DNA of 64,000 bases, taken from the NCBI RefSeq assembly GCF_964355755.1, contig NC_092673.1, positions 32,187,648 to 32,251,647 of the forward strand, written 5' to 3'. Origin of the DNA: Antedon mediterranea (lineage: Eukaryota; Echinodermata; Crinoidea; Comatulida; Antedonidae). Below, one piece after another: positions 42,701-54,570 of this stretch. The first letter of the stretch is position 1. The number at the start of each line of letters is the position of its first letter. A program made the position numbers and the translations under genes. A model generated the notes under the pieces. That model was given only the letters and a program-made list of their open reading frames with translations. It was not told where the DNA came from and did no database searches.

Positions 42701-43712
42701 GACACTTGTCACACTTTCCTGTGAAACGAATGAATGGCAATGTATTTTTTAACACTACAGGTAACCTCTATTCAGGGGACAGTCCTATTAAAGGGACTAT
42801 ACCTACAAATATATTTTACCAAATTGTGACGTACTGTAGTAGACTGATACCGTTATGATTTTAATATCTTTATTTTTATATTTTATAATATTATAACTCC
42901 AAGTTGGACAACAAATACAATCCATGTTCTCAATAATAAAATTTTAATCTCTCTTACCAATTCTCATGATGATAGTTGTATCATAATTCAAAATATGATA
43001 TTAATAGAATTGTATCAGTTTCAGCATAATCTAATGACGTTATAATAACATGATTTTTAGAATTTGAAATATAAATATTTTTGTTTTGTTAACTGTTGTT
43101 TTTAAACACAATTTAACACATGAAATCATATGCCAAAATATGTTATTAATAGTAATATATCAGTAGTATAATGTAATGACGTTATAAACATTGTTTATAT
43201 TGTAATAGTATTTGAATTATTGTTGGTTTCGGGTATATCTACATTTAGCCATTATTGCTACAATTACAGCATGTCTAACAGTGTGTATATCACCATCAGA
43301 AACCTTAACAAATTGTATTTTATTAGTGACATTAAGAAGTCATTATAAATAACAAGAGTCAGTACATTGCAGTATTCAGTACATAATATGTAACACATGA
43401 AATGAAACCAATAGGCCATGTTTTTTTCTAGAAGAGAAAAGACACAACCAGACACTCCCACCAACAAATTAGTTCTGCTAGTTGATTATAAAATATATAT
43501 TACATTTTACATTTTTTTGTATGACTATCGGTATTGGTTTTAATGTCAATTAGTTAAATTTATTCTTTATTACTTTCCAAGATATAACATCAAAACAATT
43601 ATTTTCTTTTTAAAATTCAAATTTTTTTTTTGTAGATCGACGACAATGGATGGCAATTTTTACGTTACTTATCGTCATGGTTGTAGTCATCATACTATTC
43701 TTCGTTCCATGA
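33718..43712 (+). CDS. stx6: Syntaxin-6, complete, seven exons, 250 residues
   Basis: A Qc-SNARE of the trans-Golgi network and endosomes. Exons: 33718-33752, 34395-34564, 35818-35975, 36218-36328, 39994-40100, 41468-41562 and 43636-43712 (TGA), total 753 nt with consistent phases. The start [12 protein letters not shown] matches the family. The N-terminal three-helix domain includes [20 protein letters not shown] and [14 protein letters not shown] motif stands where mammalian syntaxin-6 has its YGRL sorting signal. The SNARE helix is in exons 5-6 ([11 protein letters not shown]... [15 protein letters not shown]), with the zero-layer Gln in DEQAVML. A C-terminal anchor [19 protein letters not shown] follows RRQ. 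Human length is 255. Intron 2 is AT-AC; the other introns are GT-AG. Intron 4 (36329-39993) and intron 6 (41563-43635) hold MITEs and diverged repeats but no other gene seen. Confidence 0.96.
34565..35817 (+). other. stx6: U12-type AT-AC intron of STX6
   Basis: Exon 2 ends ...gaaacaattg and the intron begins atatccttg, matching the U12 5' splice consensus ATATCCTT. It ends ttttac before gaattgtggagg. A branch-site match ttctttaac (35796-35804; consensus ttccttaac) lies about 14 nt from the end, within the usual U12 distance. Splicing here gives ...[15 protein letters not shown], as expected for syntaxin-6. No GT donor restores the frame, and reading through meets TAA a few codons in. The MITE at 34703-35010 lies inside this intron. 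Confidence 0.92.
34703..35010. mobile_element. TTAA-flanked MITE, copy 2
   Basis: Ends agatgtattgtcccttg and its near-inverse agggacaatagggtacatct, with a 5-bp insertion near the right end. It is flanked by TTAA at 34699-34702 and 35011-35014. It shares most of its body with the copy at 11374-11919 but is 238 bp shorter. Located in the AT-AC intron of STX6. Confidence 0.85.
37974..38103. mobile_element. MITE remnant with an internal 21-bp tandem expansion
   Basis: The left end aaagctctgtctacacta is that of the palindromic MITE family. The interior atatggtagtgatatgccca block (21-bp period) is repeated about five times (37997-38095), and the right end is missing. The minus-strand ORF reading SLPYLGI repeats comes from this array and is not a gene. 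Confidence 0.8.
39363..39400 (+). ncRNA. Hammerhead-ribozyme-like core in STX6 intron (candidate)
   Basis: ctgatga (39363-39369) is followed by a perfect 4-bp stem gggc/gccc (39371-39374 and 39382-39385) and then gaaa (39386-39389), the order of the conserved hammerhead core. After it comes gctctgcta, which could form a 2-bp stem III and a UA cleavage site. A convincing stem I was not found next to the core; gccag near 39320 and ctggc near 39407 are the only complementary words seen. Such cores are typical of Penelope-like and related retroelements, so this is likely a retroelement remnant. Confidence 0.3.
40156..40485. mobile_element. Palindromic MITE with an internal insertion
   Basis: Both ends (aagctctgtctacactatcaa and its inverse tttgatagtgtagacagagc) are present, but about 180 bp of unrelated sequence (about 40233-40415, containing agcaaaaagctatac and ttttgctacacatttc) interrupts the middle. 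STX6 intron 5. Confidence 0.75.
40497..40641. mobile_element. Palindromic MITE, near-complete copy
   Basis: Runs from ttaagctctgtctatagt to tagtgtagacagagctt, with gtgatgtgcccatatataga and its inverse in the middle. It lies only 11 bp from the preceding copy. Confidence 0.85.
40894..41018. mobile_element. Palindromic MITE, diverged copy
   Basis: Starts ttaactctgtctacactat and ends gtagacagtgcttaa; the interior is shortened but retains ggcgcatgaaaacgatgatg and the inverted arm. The outer TTAA is kept on both sides. Confidence 0.75.
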
Positions 43713-43795
43713 GAGAGAAAGCATTTTATTTATTGAAACTGTAACATTGGGCATTTATACAGCATGGGTTGTCACTGTGTCTTCCATAAACTTTC

Positions 43796-43801
43796 AATAA
43801 A
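43796..43801 (+). terminator. stx6: STX6 polyadenylation signal
   Basis: A canonical aataaa lies 84 nt after the STX6 stop codon, followed by a T/G-rich stretch (tgtgtttgtttg) about 30 nt downstream. Consistent with a short 3' UTR. Confidence 0.6.
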
Positions 43802-46680
43802 ACAGGAAGGCTGTGAAAATGATGAAAATCCTGTGTTTGTTTGATTAACACAGCACTGACCTATGACGTGACCTGGGATGTCCTGTCGTGAATAAACCTT
43901 TTTATTTTCTCATGGAAAATTATCAGTTTTTGATTTGTTCCTTGTGAATATTGTGCTGTTACATATGTAATGTAATTTATGTTTCTAAATATTGCAGATC
44001 TTTGCCAGAGATTGTTGCTGATAAGTACAGTACACACCAAAATAGACAATTAAGGATAAGCATTTTAAAAAGACTTCATGTTTGTAATATAGATTCTTCA
44101 ATTCTGTTTATTGTCACAAATAAATAATACAGTGTATATAAATGAATAGACAATAATGTGTACAGTCCACAAATAGAACAAGTCAATCTTATATTGTAAG
44201 GGGAGTCTGATAAAGACACCAAGGAGTCTGAATGGGCCCAGTGGGTCTTGTTGGGTAGCAAATTGTTACAAATTTGCTGTTTAGTTAAGGGTCTCTCACA
44301 CCTGCAAATCAAATTGAACATCAATGTTTCGTTTTTCACGATTCTCCACAAAGTTTTTAAATTTGATTTTCCTGCGCCAGACCCGAACCGTGCCGGAACA
44401 GGTGTAAAAGACCCTTTAATCAATTTTAATTTTTGTTTCAATAATTGTTATTCATTTACTTGTACTATAAATTATGCTTTAGCTAGAGACTGAGAGTAAG
44501 GTGCTAGTCTTGCATTTTAAAATAAAAAAAAAAACAATAATTAGATCGTGTAATTAAATGATATTCCAACCAAATGTATTACATCCATTTTAAGAGAATA
44601 ATAAAGTATTTAAAAATTGTCTGTACAAATATCATAACAATGGTTTTATTGTTGCCTTATTTTGTCTTTAATAGTTTGTTTGTATTTTATTGAACATATG
44701 ATGTTATAATCCAAGATCAGTGCTTGCGTATTTGTATTTGCTTTTCTGTATTATTCATAGTGTTAAAACCCACATTGGTGTTTGTAATATATGCTGTTAT
44801 TTTAATTAGTATATTATTTTAACAACGTTAATTTTAAATCTTGGTAATAATGTATTGTTGGTATAGACAGAATTGGGAAGTATTCTAAGTATTGGCGACA
44901 GATACAAAGATGCTTTTTTGTACTTCTAGAATCTAAATGTTACTTATACTAGTTAACCATTTACATGTTACTTATTTATCTAATTAATGCTAAAGTTAAA
45001 CACGCCCTTTTTGGAATGATACGGTATGTAACAAGCAGAGCTATCAATTATTTTAAGGGTATTAATATTATGTTGTATGTAACTGTATATAATTCCACCA
45101 CCTTGAAACCAGGTATAAATTCAATGGTAAAACAACATTGCCACAGTAAATTGTGATTATAATTGCTTGGGAAAAAAATGAATCCGTAATGAATAAACAG
45201 CCTACTGGAAGTGAACACAAACATTGTTACAATCAACATTGAGTCCAGTCAACCTGGTGTTTTGCATACAGGTGCCACAATTATGTACCAGGTGGCTTTT
45301 GAAAGTTTACGCAGGTGGTAAATGACATTACAGGTGGTGTTGTTGAGCGTCACACACTGTTCCTAAAGTACTGTACACTTTCAGCAGTGTTGTTGAAACT
45401 GTACAAAATAGTCACAGGTCGTTTACCTTTTATAAAATAATATACTAAGAAAAGAAATAACATTGTACAGATAATTGAATGGTTAACAGCACTAATTCAT
45501 GTATTAAGTAGTACTTGATATGGGAGCAGGATTCATGTAAACTGTAACCTAATAATATATAAAATGTCTTTTACAAAACCATGTGTCTGTGTTTTATTGA
45601 TTCTATATAAAAACGGTCTTATAATGTGGTAACTGATCAGCTATGGTGGGTAAAAAATAGAACATTGGCATCAAAATGATGGTTTAAAATATGAACTTCA
45701 TGTGTTACTGTATGCAAGGGAAATTAAAATATCAAATGTACTACAGAACCTTTGGGACACCCTCATATTAAGGGGACACACTCATATTAAGAGGACACCC
45801 TCATATTAAGGAGACACACTCATATTATTAGAGACACCCTCATATTAAGGGGACACACTCGTATTATTAGAGACACCCTCATATTAAGGATACACCCTCA
45901 TATTAAGGGGACACCCTCATATTAATGATACACCCTCATATTAATGATACACCCTCATATTTAGGAGACACACTCGTATTAAGGGGACACTTTTATGTAA
46001 AACGAACAAAAGGCAGTTTTAAAGCAATACAGTCAACCCTTTTTATTGGACACCCCTAGAAGACATTTTGTTTGTCCCAAAGATGTTGTTGTTCTACTGT
46101 ATCATTGTAAAATCAAATATATCACAATCATTGCACTTTCAGTTGTGGTCACTAATCACTGTAATGAATGTGGAAAATCCCTGACATAAACAGAGGAAAT
46201 CCTCAGATATGAGATAGGGAAATCCTTCGATGTAAGAAAGGGAAATCCTCCGATGTAAGAAGGGGGAAATCCCTCATGTAATGACTTTCAAAAAGTCATT
46301 TGTGCATCAATTTTGTTCAATGTGTTTTTTTTTATTAACCTTTATACAAATAAGAAGCAAACACAAGATGTGCAAAATTTGTATTTTATTATTAGAAAAT
46401 GTAAAATTAATGTTTAATCCATTCTTAAATCACTAAAATATATTGTCACTGCCTGACAGGATCTGTATGTGTAAAGTGTCATTTCATTTAATCACAAGGT
46501 TTCTGAGGCATGTTTACATTATACTACATACATTACAGATTATTGTTCACTCATTGTAAAGCATATTATATTCAAAGAGTTGGTTTAAAGTTGAAAGCTC
46601 AATATTTGTTTTCTGAGATTTTTTTTTATCATAGAAAAGTTTTGAAAGGCAGACCCTTTTAATTTATTGTCATAAAAGAA
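43802..46680. other. Intergenic region between convergent STX6 and TTF1
   Basis: No gene recognised. The short ORFs on either strand lack domain-like sequence. The probable TTF1 polyadenylation signal on the minus strand is tttatt (46385-46390), with another immediately after the stop (46663-46668). The 19-bp minisatellite at 45745-46000 is the only clear structure. Confidence 0.5.
45745..46000. repeat. Minisatellite, about 19-20-bp units
   Basis: About twelve to thirteen imperfect copies of gacaccctcatattaaggg, with variants acactc, ttattaga and ttaatgat. The unit shares the attaaggggacac word with a dispersed repeat in DROSHA introns (about 14110 and 15190) and at about 42694. Confidence 0.85.
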
Positions 46681-49600
46681 TTAATCATCATCTGTATCTG
46701 AATCACTTTCAATAAATTCTACAGATGTTATATTTAATCCCTTTTCCTTTTCTGTCTTTTTTGCCCTTTCTTCTTGTTTCCTTGCTTTTTCTTTCAATAT
46801 AGGTAAAACTTCATCCGCAATATAATCCAAAATTTCTATAAAAAGTAACACCAACATATCTAAGATTAGTAAATAAATCAGATCTTATTTGATGAACCAT
46901 TTTTTATTTGAAATAACATGCTATATCGTTCAAACAATGTTATTAGTTATATACAAGTAAAATGTCTCATATACTGTCCTCTGGTATAATCCCACCCGTC
47001 TAGAATAAAGGGGTGGGATTATACTCTGACTACCCGGGAATATACCTGTGTAATCAAATATAAATAAGGGGTGGGATTAGACCCGAAGTGGGATTATACC
47101 CGAGGATTTACATTAAGTGTAGTAGAACATACGATCTAGATCTTTATAATGATGTCTTGGAACATGCTTGCTTTTAATAGTATACCAACGAGATCGTAGT
47201 TTTTGAGGAGAAACTTTTCTGAAAACAAATAAAAATAAGATTATTAAATCGTTAATTAAATGATACATAATTATTGTAAACAATTATTATAGATACAAGT
47301 TATTGTGTAGTGGCACTGTGACTTAGTGGTCGATATACCATACCAATCCCAGGATTTTTGGTTTTATGCCTGCCATTCCAATACAGCAACAATCTTATTT
47401 GGTTTATACATTTTTCCACCCTTGCATTTCATTTATTTATTTTCCACACATTGAACAAAATAGAACCTTAATTGACAAGTCATGTATTTGCTGTTGGATG
47501 ATGTGGGAAAAAAAAGAAATTCTATGATCATCAAATTCTAGTCTTCTACTTTCACAATATACAATGGTTTAATTGAAAATTATTTAAAAAAATAGAGAAA
47601 CAAAATATCTAACTTTTTTAATTCTGGCAAAAGAGCCAACCAATCAATTTCTTCTTCATCATGAATATTCATTTCATAAATCCTGTGAGAAACAACAAAT
47701 AAATTTCATTCTTAAATAAAAAAAACTTGTTTAAGTCTTTTTCTAATTAAAGTCCATTGAAAGAGTTATTGTGTACATTGTTATTAATCCAAGAAATAAA
47801 CCAAGCTCGTAGCCAGGGAGGTAGACTTGCCCCAAGTCTGTATTATCTTTTTTTTTAAATTTATTTGTTTTTATTTCGACCGCGATTTTTGTCTGAAAAT
47901 ACAAACTTGTGAAACACGTATCGAAATCGATTTGCAGACCGCAAACATCCGATAAGAATGATGCAGGTTTATGATACCGTATTTGGCTATATGGGGCGGG
48001 CGGTATGTAAATATGGATTTCGAATCAACCAATGACCATTTTGTTTCAAAATGAAAAAGATCGAGTACGTACAGTGCTGAATGTACGATCCAGACTGTTG
48101 AAATATGAAATCGTAATGCCAAGTTGTTTTGTTTATTAATTGTTTAGTCCTTATAGCCTAGGCCTCCTTCGTAGATCCTACTCAACTTGCACGTATGACC
48201 TGCCAAATAAAACGCCAATAAGGTAGGCCTACATACCACCACCGGCACAAAACAGGATTCACACACAACAGACAGGGCTACACCACTACACAGAACAGGA
48301 CTATGGAACGCCTCCTCTGCCTTCAGTTCACTTTTATCATGCAGTACACACCAATGGTCATGCAGTACACACCAATGGTCATGCAGTACACACCAATCGT
48401 CATGCAGTACACACCAAACGTCATGCAGTACACACCAATCGTCATGCAGTACACACCAATCGTCATGCAGTACACACCAATCGTCATGCAGTACACACCA
48501 ATCGTCATGCAGTACACACCAATCGTCGTTCACATTTATCATGCAGTACACACCAATCGTCATGCAGTACACACCAATCGTCATGCAATACACACCAAAC
48601 ATCATGCAGTACACACCAATTGTCATGCAGTACACACCAATCGTCATGCAGTCAAATATTGCGTAATTTATACCGCCACCTATCGACAAAATCGAATATC
48701 ACGTGATGTTTATTAGACGGCTGTAAAACTAAGACTATTTAAACTTCTTTTATGGAATTCAATAATTGCAATGTGTCTCGCATAATAAATTATTGTATAT
48801 ATAAAAAACAGAGCATTCACAGAGATGTGTAGCGGTTAAAATAAGTACAGTAAACTGTATGTCAAACATAAAAGAAATCTTAGAGTCGATGGCCTAGTAG
48901 TTTTACAGCCGTCTAATAAACGTCACGTGATATTCGATTTTGGCGATAGGTGGCGGTATAAATTACGCAATATTTCACTGCATGACGATTGGTGTGTACT
49001 GCATGACGATTGGTGTGTACTGCATGACAATTGGTGTGTACTGCATGACCATTGGTGTGTACTGCATGATGTTTGGTGTGTACTGCATGACGATTGGTGT
49101 GTACTGCATGACGATTGGTGTGTACTGCATGATGTTTGGTGTGTACTGCATGACGATTGGTGTGTACTGCATGACCATTGGTGTGTACTGCATGACCATT
49201 GGTGTGTACTGCATGACCATTGGTGTGTACTGCATGACGATTGGTGTGTACTGCATGACCATTGTGAACTGAAGGCAGAGGAGGCGTTCCATACAGGACA
49301 GGGTCTGGGTGGGAAATAAATCAAATTATCTCCACGTAATATTAAATGATCCATTCAATGTTTGATTTGCGGAGAAGCAAGACGAGCTTTCTTGGGAAAA
49401 ATCCCATCAAATGTTTACCAGACTACTACTAGCCTAGGCATACGGTATAAAATCATTTCTAGCCTTCAGAAACTTTCATTAATGTACCCAAGTACACGTT
49501 GTCTAAACGTAACATAGTGCATGCGTACCTTCTTATTGTTGAGTCTTTGAAATTCTGAAACATGAATATTAAAACGGTGTACGAGTGAGTAGCCAATCGT

Positions 49601-52600
49601 ATGCAGCTGAAACTAGTCAACCGGATAATCTATGCACCAAGAATTCTTGGTGTCAAACCACGCGACTTTTGTGTGTTTCCCCAGACGGAGTATCCAAACT
49701 CAAGTAATACACGTATGAAACGCCATATGTGCAAAAATATTTTTATTTTTACTAATATTAAGAAAAAACTCCGTCTGGAGCCCAGACTACCAGGGAGGTT
49801 AGAAGGTTTAAACAAACCCTACTTTTTACTAAAATGCCCTTTTAAAACTAGAGATCAGTAGTGAAAAAATGATAAATTTGCCCTTTACGTGAAAAAAAAA
49901 ATGAACCCTCTGTAAAAATCCTGGTTACAAGCTTGCAAAACAATGTAAATAAACACAAGTCCAGTAGCTTTTAGATTGACTTATCTTGCATCTGACCAGA
50001 AGTTTAGATTCATCCAGGGCCGACTATACTAAGTTTTGTTGTCATTACTATTGCTTTACCTTTCAATCAATTTGACATCATCTGTCTTGGTCCAGGGGTC
50101 TTTTTCCAAGATTGTTTCCCCATGAGTTAGACCACTCAGGATTGCCAACCTAAAACATAGAAAATAAATAAATATTGAACTTCATATCCTGTGTTGTTTC
50201 ATTTACAATGTTTTTTTGGACATCATTTTTTATGACAACTCACCATTGATGCCTACACTGCTTAGCCTCTCTTGTCGGCACTTTTTTCTGCACCTTCTCC
50301 CATGGGATGTTATAATACCATGCCTCAGACCCCAAGTCCCCTGATACAAGTTCTAGAACTGCCTCTGTCAACTGCCTACACTCATTTTTTGTCCAGACAC
50401 CAAGAGCTGAAATATGTAAATGCATGTACAAATTTGAGATAATAGGAAAAAAAATGGCGATGTAATGATAGTGTGACATAGATGGCGCTGTTAACATGAT
50501 GTTAATCAACGATGGTGGTGATAAAGATAATCTAGTTGAAAATGTATTCAACTGTTTGTAGTAATGGTATTTGATTTAAATTGCTAAAAAATCTCAATTT
50601 ATTACTTTTATTAGCAGCGATGCCAAACCGAAAGCAATTGATGACTGAATTTTCTGCCCTGTCAATCAAACGACCTATTTTTGTCCACTTGCTTCCATAT
50701 TTGGCATGTAGGCGTGCAACTGCTTTTACTTCCTCACTGGTATACCTTGAAGAGAAAGAAAATGGCCAAGTGTAGTGTGTTTTAATTCATAGTAAATGAC
50801 TCTGAATGAGTTAAGTTCTTCCTGAATATAAGTAATTCTGATAATGGTAAAGTCTTGATAAGATAACAACTTAGAAGGGAAGTCTAGTGTACACACATGG
50901 CTTGTAAGCACTTCAAAGAATGCAGTTATCTTTCACGATGAGTAGGGAGTTACCACGGTATTCTGGTTCAACTCAACCCATAGTTGTTATGCACTTGTCA
51001 ATTGTATAACCCACTATACGACCTCTGGGCGAGGTGCATCATGAATTCGAATAAAGAAATGAAATACAAATAATTATTGATGCAGAGGTGCGTCACATCA
51101 ATGAACAATGGTGTGTCAATGTTTGTCACTTTATCATCCACCACATCATGAACAACATGGTCACAGTGCATCAAAATGGATGCGTCATAGTCACCTAAAT
51201 GTTCGTAAATTTTTTTTATGCAATGGGTGTCATAGTGGTATTCATAAGGTACGACACACATTGGACAAATGACGCACCTCTCCCGCCGGGGGTCGTATAG
51301 TGCATTACAGCTGTATAGTATCATTAGGAAGACAGCTTTGAACATGACAAATGAGAAATAAGAATATTTCTGAAATTGTTATACTGTAATTATATTTTGG
51401 GATCCACTTTGTATGTGCAAATGATAACCTTCAAAACCTTTACTTACCTTCCCTTATAGTTGTTTTTATCAAAAATTTTTCTGCAACGATAGTAAACATT
51501 TAGGAGTGGCCGATCTATACCGTTACCTAGACAAAACAATATAATATTAAATGAATTGAAAGGCAAACAATTACTGCACAAATTACAACGCTGTTTACCA
51601 GGTAGGCCTACTAAGTCCAAATAATAAGCTAGCTACTTTGGTAGTGCATTGTTTTTCTCTTTTTAATACCAAGAAATGACCTGCTTTAATGTTTTTAAAG
51701 TATGCATTATTTTTTACAAAATGTCGAAAATTGCAGGGAAAATGTATTTAAAGGTACGCACCTAATTTATGATACATTTCTTTTTCTCTGGTGAGATGCG
51801 AGTAATTACCCTCTTCTTCATACAGCTTTGGAAATATTAATTTATCACAATCATAAACTTCAACTTCCTGCAAAAGAGAATTGGGTTAAAATACTGGTTG
51901 CATTGTTAATAGCTTCATGAGCAAATCTCACTCACTAAAACTGTGCACTGTAGTTTTTATTACAATTTGTCATTAGAGTGTGAATGACGCCTTACAGTAG
52001 ATATCTTTACCTGACAGAAGTTGCTCATATTAATTTTAAGAATTTCATCCTCCCATTTCTTCCACATCCCCTTCATTACTTTCATTCCTAGGTTAAAAAA
52101 AAACAATGGAAAAGAAATGAATAACCATTTGATCCATATTACTAAACGACAAACACAAACAGCTTGAAACAAAATGAGACATAAAACTGTTCTTATAGTG
52201 CAAGATACCTAATATTGATATATTATAACTAAAATGCCTATTGCTAATAATGTCTATAATTTATAGGATAGAGACTATAAAGTTTTTTTTTAAAATGTAT
52301 TTTTGTTCTGTATCTGAAAGAGAGCTGCAATGTATATTAATAATAATATATTATAACAGTATTAAGCCCTGCCCTACTCTATCAAACAAATGTGATGTGC
52401 CCATATATGGACACAATGACATCAGATCACTACCATATTTGAGCATATCACTACCATATTTGGGCACACCACATATTTTTTGTCAAACTAGTTTGATAGT
52501 GTAGAGCTTTTGCAAAACAAATAAGATGATAAGAATGACATTTTTGTGGAAAATAAAATATTGTACATACTGTACTGTAATAATCAGAAAATCAATTAAG

Positions 52601-54287
52601 ATCAGATAGTGAATAAGTATAAATTAGTTTTAATTAAATTAAATTCTTTTATATTATTAATTAAGTTTTCTTATTGATAACATGTGCAATAATTTTAATA
52701 ATGCCTCTTATTTGTATTAAGGTAATATAAACAAAATGTATTACCCATTGCTCGAAGTTTGTTGACTTGTTCTCTTGATGTGGGTGTCATACCAAAATCA
52801 TGCAATTTGGCTGATGGAAACGTTTCAAAACCTTTTTCAAGAAATAGATCCAAAGACAATTTCGCATAACCTGTGAAATTATCAGTAGAGTTGCCAATTG
52901 AGGAATGATTATTTGTTTGTTCATTATCAGAAACTTTCTTGAATTTTGTCCTTTTCTTTTGAGAAAGCGAAATGTCTTCAACATCTTTCCTTTTCTTTCT
53001 TTTTTTCCTTGGCAAAGTTTTATCTGAACTATCTGTGAAGATTTCTTTTGAATGACCCTCGTCAGACAGAGTATGAATGTTAGGATCATCAACTGGGTTC
53101 AACGAATCTTCTTGTCTATCGTCTTTATCTAGGCTGTGTTTCTTTTTTCTCTTCTTCTTCTTTGAAGAAAGAGACATCTCTTCTTTCACTTCTCTTTGTA
53201 TTGTATTGTTACTAGAGTGGACCTGCCTTGAACTCTCTCCAGTCTGATTATGATTGTCAGAATCATCAAATGAGGTGAAGGAATCTTCACATCTTTCATC
53301 TAAGTTGTGCTTCTTCTTTTTCTTCTTTGGTGAAAGAGAAATCTCTTTTGTATCATTGCTAGAGTGGACCTGCCTTGAACTCTCTCCAGTCTGATTATGA
53401 TTGGCAGAATCATCAATTGAGGTAAAAGAATCTTCACATCTATCATCTAAGTTGTGCTTCTTCTTTTTCTTCTTCTTTGGTGAAAGAGAAATCTCTTTTG
53501 TATTATTACTAGAGTGGACCTGCCTTGAACTCTCTGCAGTCTGTGTATGATTGTCAGAATTATCAACTGCCAAGGAATCTTCACTTTTACCATCTAAGTT
53601 GTGCTTCTTCTTCATTGGTGAAAGAGAAATCTCTTTTGTATTATTGCTAGAGTGGACCTGCCTTGAACTCACTCCAGTCTGAGTATGAATGTCAGAATCA
53701 TCAACTGCCAAGGAATCTTCACATCTATCATTGTGCTTCTTTTTCTTCTTCTTTGGTGAAAGAGAAATCTCTTTTGTATCATTGCTAGAGTGGACCTGTC
53801 TTGAACTCACTCCAGTCTGAGTATGAATGTCAGAATCATCATCAACTGAGGTGAAGGAATCTTCACATCTATCATCTAAGTTGTGCTTCTTCTTTTTCTT
53901 TTCTCTCTTTGGTGAAAAAGAAAACTCTTCTTCCTTTTGTCTTTCCATCTCTAAATTAGTTGGAGATCCAATGTTATCTTTAATGGTCTCTTTTGCATGC
54001 TTTTGCTTTGATCTATCTTCTTTAGTATTAGTGGAATGGTCAGAATCATTAACTAAGTGACTGTGCTTCTTTTTCTTTTTTCTTTTGAGTGAAACACAGT
54101 GAGAGTCAATAACAAGTTCATTGGAGTCAAAGTCATCAATATTTTCTAATCTGTCACTAGGAGACCTTTTCTTGTGTTTTTCCTTAGTCTTACTTTCTTC
54201 AACACTTTCATCAACATACTCTTTTGTAACTGCATTGTCTACTGTTTTATTGTTGCTTCTTTTCTTTTTCTTCTTTAAGTCTCCCAT
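46681..54287 (-). CDS. ttf1: TTF1-like RNA polymerase I termination factor, complete, ten exons, 835 residues
   Basis: A nucleolar Myb-type DNA-binding protein that ends rRNA transcription and blocks replication forks at rDNA. Exons on the minus strand: 54287-52745, 52087-52011, 51867-51762, 51526-51448, 50745-50606, 50406-50244, 50149-50060, 47682-47614, 47218-47133 and 46835-46681 (TAA). All are GT-AG, phases agree, total 2508 nt. Exon 1 encodes a Lys/Ser/Asp-rich N-terminus with tandem repeats. The conserved core starts in exon 3-4 (YYRCRKIFDKNNYKGRYTSE, very like human TTF1). Three SANT/Myb-like units follow at about 603-645 (KWTKIGRLI), 651-705 (VWTKNECRQL, QCRHQWL) and 719-775 (PWTKTDDVKLIE, LRSRWYTIK). 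The C-terminus is a Lys/Glu coiled-coil-like segment ending in an acidic DSDTDDD tail. The poorly conserved N-terminus is typical of the family. Confidence 0.93.
47310..47480 (+). mobile_element. SINE-like tRNA-derived fragment in TTF1 intron 8
   Basis: gtggcactgtgacttagtggtcgat resembles a tRNA A-box region. The expected B box is degenerate (aggatttttggttttatgcc). No target duplication found. Low-confidence SINE remnant. Confidence 0.3.
48296..49296. repeat. Kilobase palindrome built of a 21-bp minisatellite, in TTF1 intron 7
   Basis: Left arm about 48296-48727, right arm about 48898-49296, in inverted orientation with a spacer of about 170 bp. Each arm runs from a unique edge (ggaacgcctcctctgccttc) through about 14 copies of catgcagtacacaccaatcg plus one base (21-bp period) to a unique inner block (gtaatttataccgccaccta... 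gacggctgtaaaact). A 21-bp period leaves several frames open on both strands, which explains the MQYTPIV- and CMTIGVY-type ORFs; these are not genes. The arms match closely, so the structure is young or homogenised. Confidence 0.95.
49297..50059. other. Remainder of TTF1 intron 7
   Basis: Nothing coding recognised. Around 49655-49790 the words ttgtgtgtttccccagacggagtatc and actccgtctggagcccagacta form a loose inverted pair, perhaps a diverged foldback. Confidence 0.3.
52362..52509. mobile_element. Palindromic MITE copy in TTF1 intron 1
   Basis: Starts ttaagccctgccctactcta and ends tttgatagtgtagagctt, with gatgtgcccatatatgg and duplicated atcactaccatatttg words inside. Member of the family at 17601. 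Confidence 0.8.
53150..53960 (-). repeat. ttf1: Coding tandem repeats in TTF1 exon 1
   Basis: About six units of roughly 40-46 codons, each with the order KEISLSPKKKKKKHNLD, then (D/E)RCEDS, a DDSDxHxQTG block and SSRQVHSSN. Units keep the frame and are more alike in DNA than expected from protein constraint alone, pointing to recent tandem expansion. The Ser-Pro next to poly-Lys tracts could be phosphorylation-controlled basic patches (inference). Confidence 0.85.
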
Positions 54288-54570
54288 CTTTATGGTAATA
54301 TCATATTTTCCAATAGGCCTATTAAATGCAATAAAAGAATACTATCATGTTGTAACGTATAAGTGGCATCCATATTTGTATTTTAAAATGTACAGTTTTT
54401 GTATGCATATAATCAAACCACTATATGTATAAAGGTTAAAAGAGTAAAAATCAGAAAATAACGAAAAAAGTAGAAAACGGAAATTTAATGTATGAAAATG
54501 AAATGTGAACGAAATATGTATGAAAGAATGAATAAAGGTGGTGGTTAACCACAAAAGAGAAAAAAAAAGG
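54288..54570. promoter_or_regulatory. ttf1: TTF1 upstream region
   Basis: The interval between the TTF1 ATG and a palindromic element. It is AT-rich with no clear core-promoter motif. The 5' UTR of TTF1 must begin in or beyond it. Confidence 0.3.

Noticed and set aside
48144-49354. Long ORFs on both strands with MQYTPIV, CMTIGVY and CSTHQ(S/W) repeats
   Set aside because: They are produced by a 21-bp (7-codon) minisatellite inside a palindrome; a period divisible by three keeps frames open. The region is a TTF1 intron.
53827-54060. Plus-strand Phe/Ser-rich ORFs over the TTF1 first exon
   Set aside because: Complement of poly-Lys codons; a shadow of TTF1.
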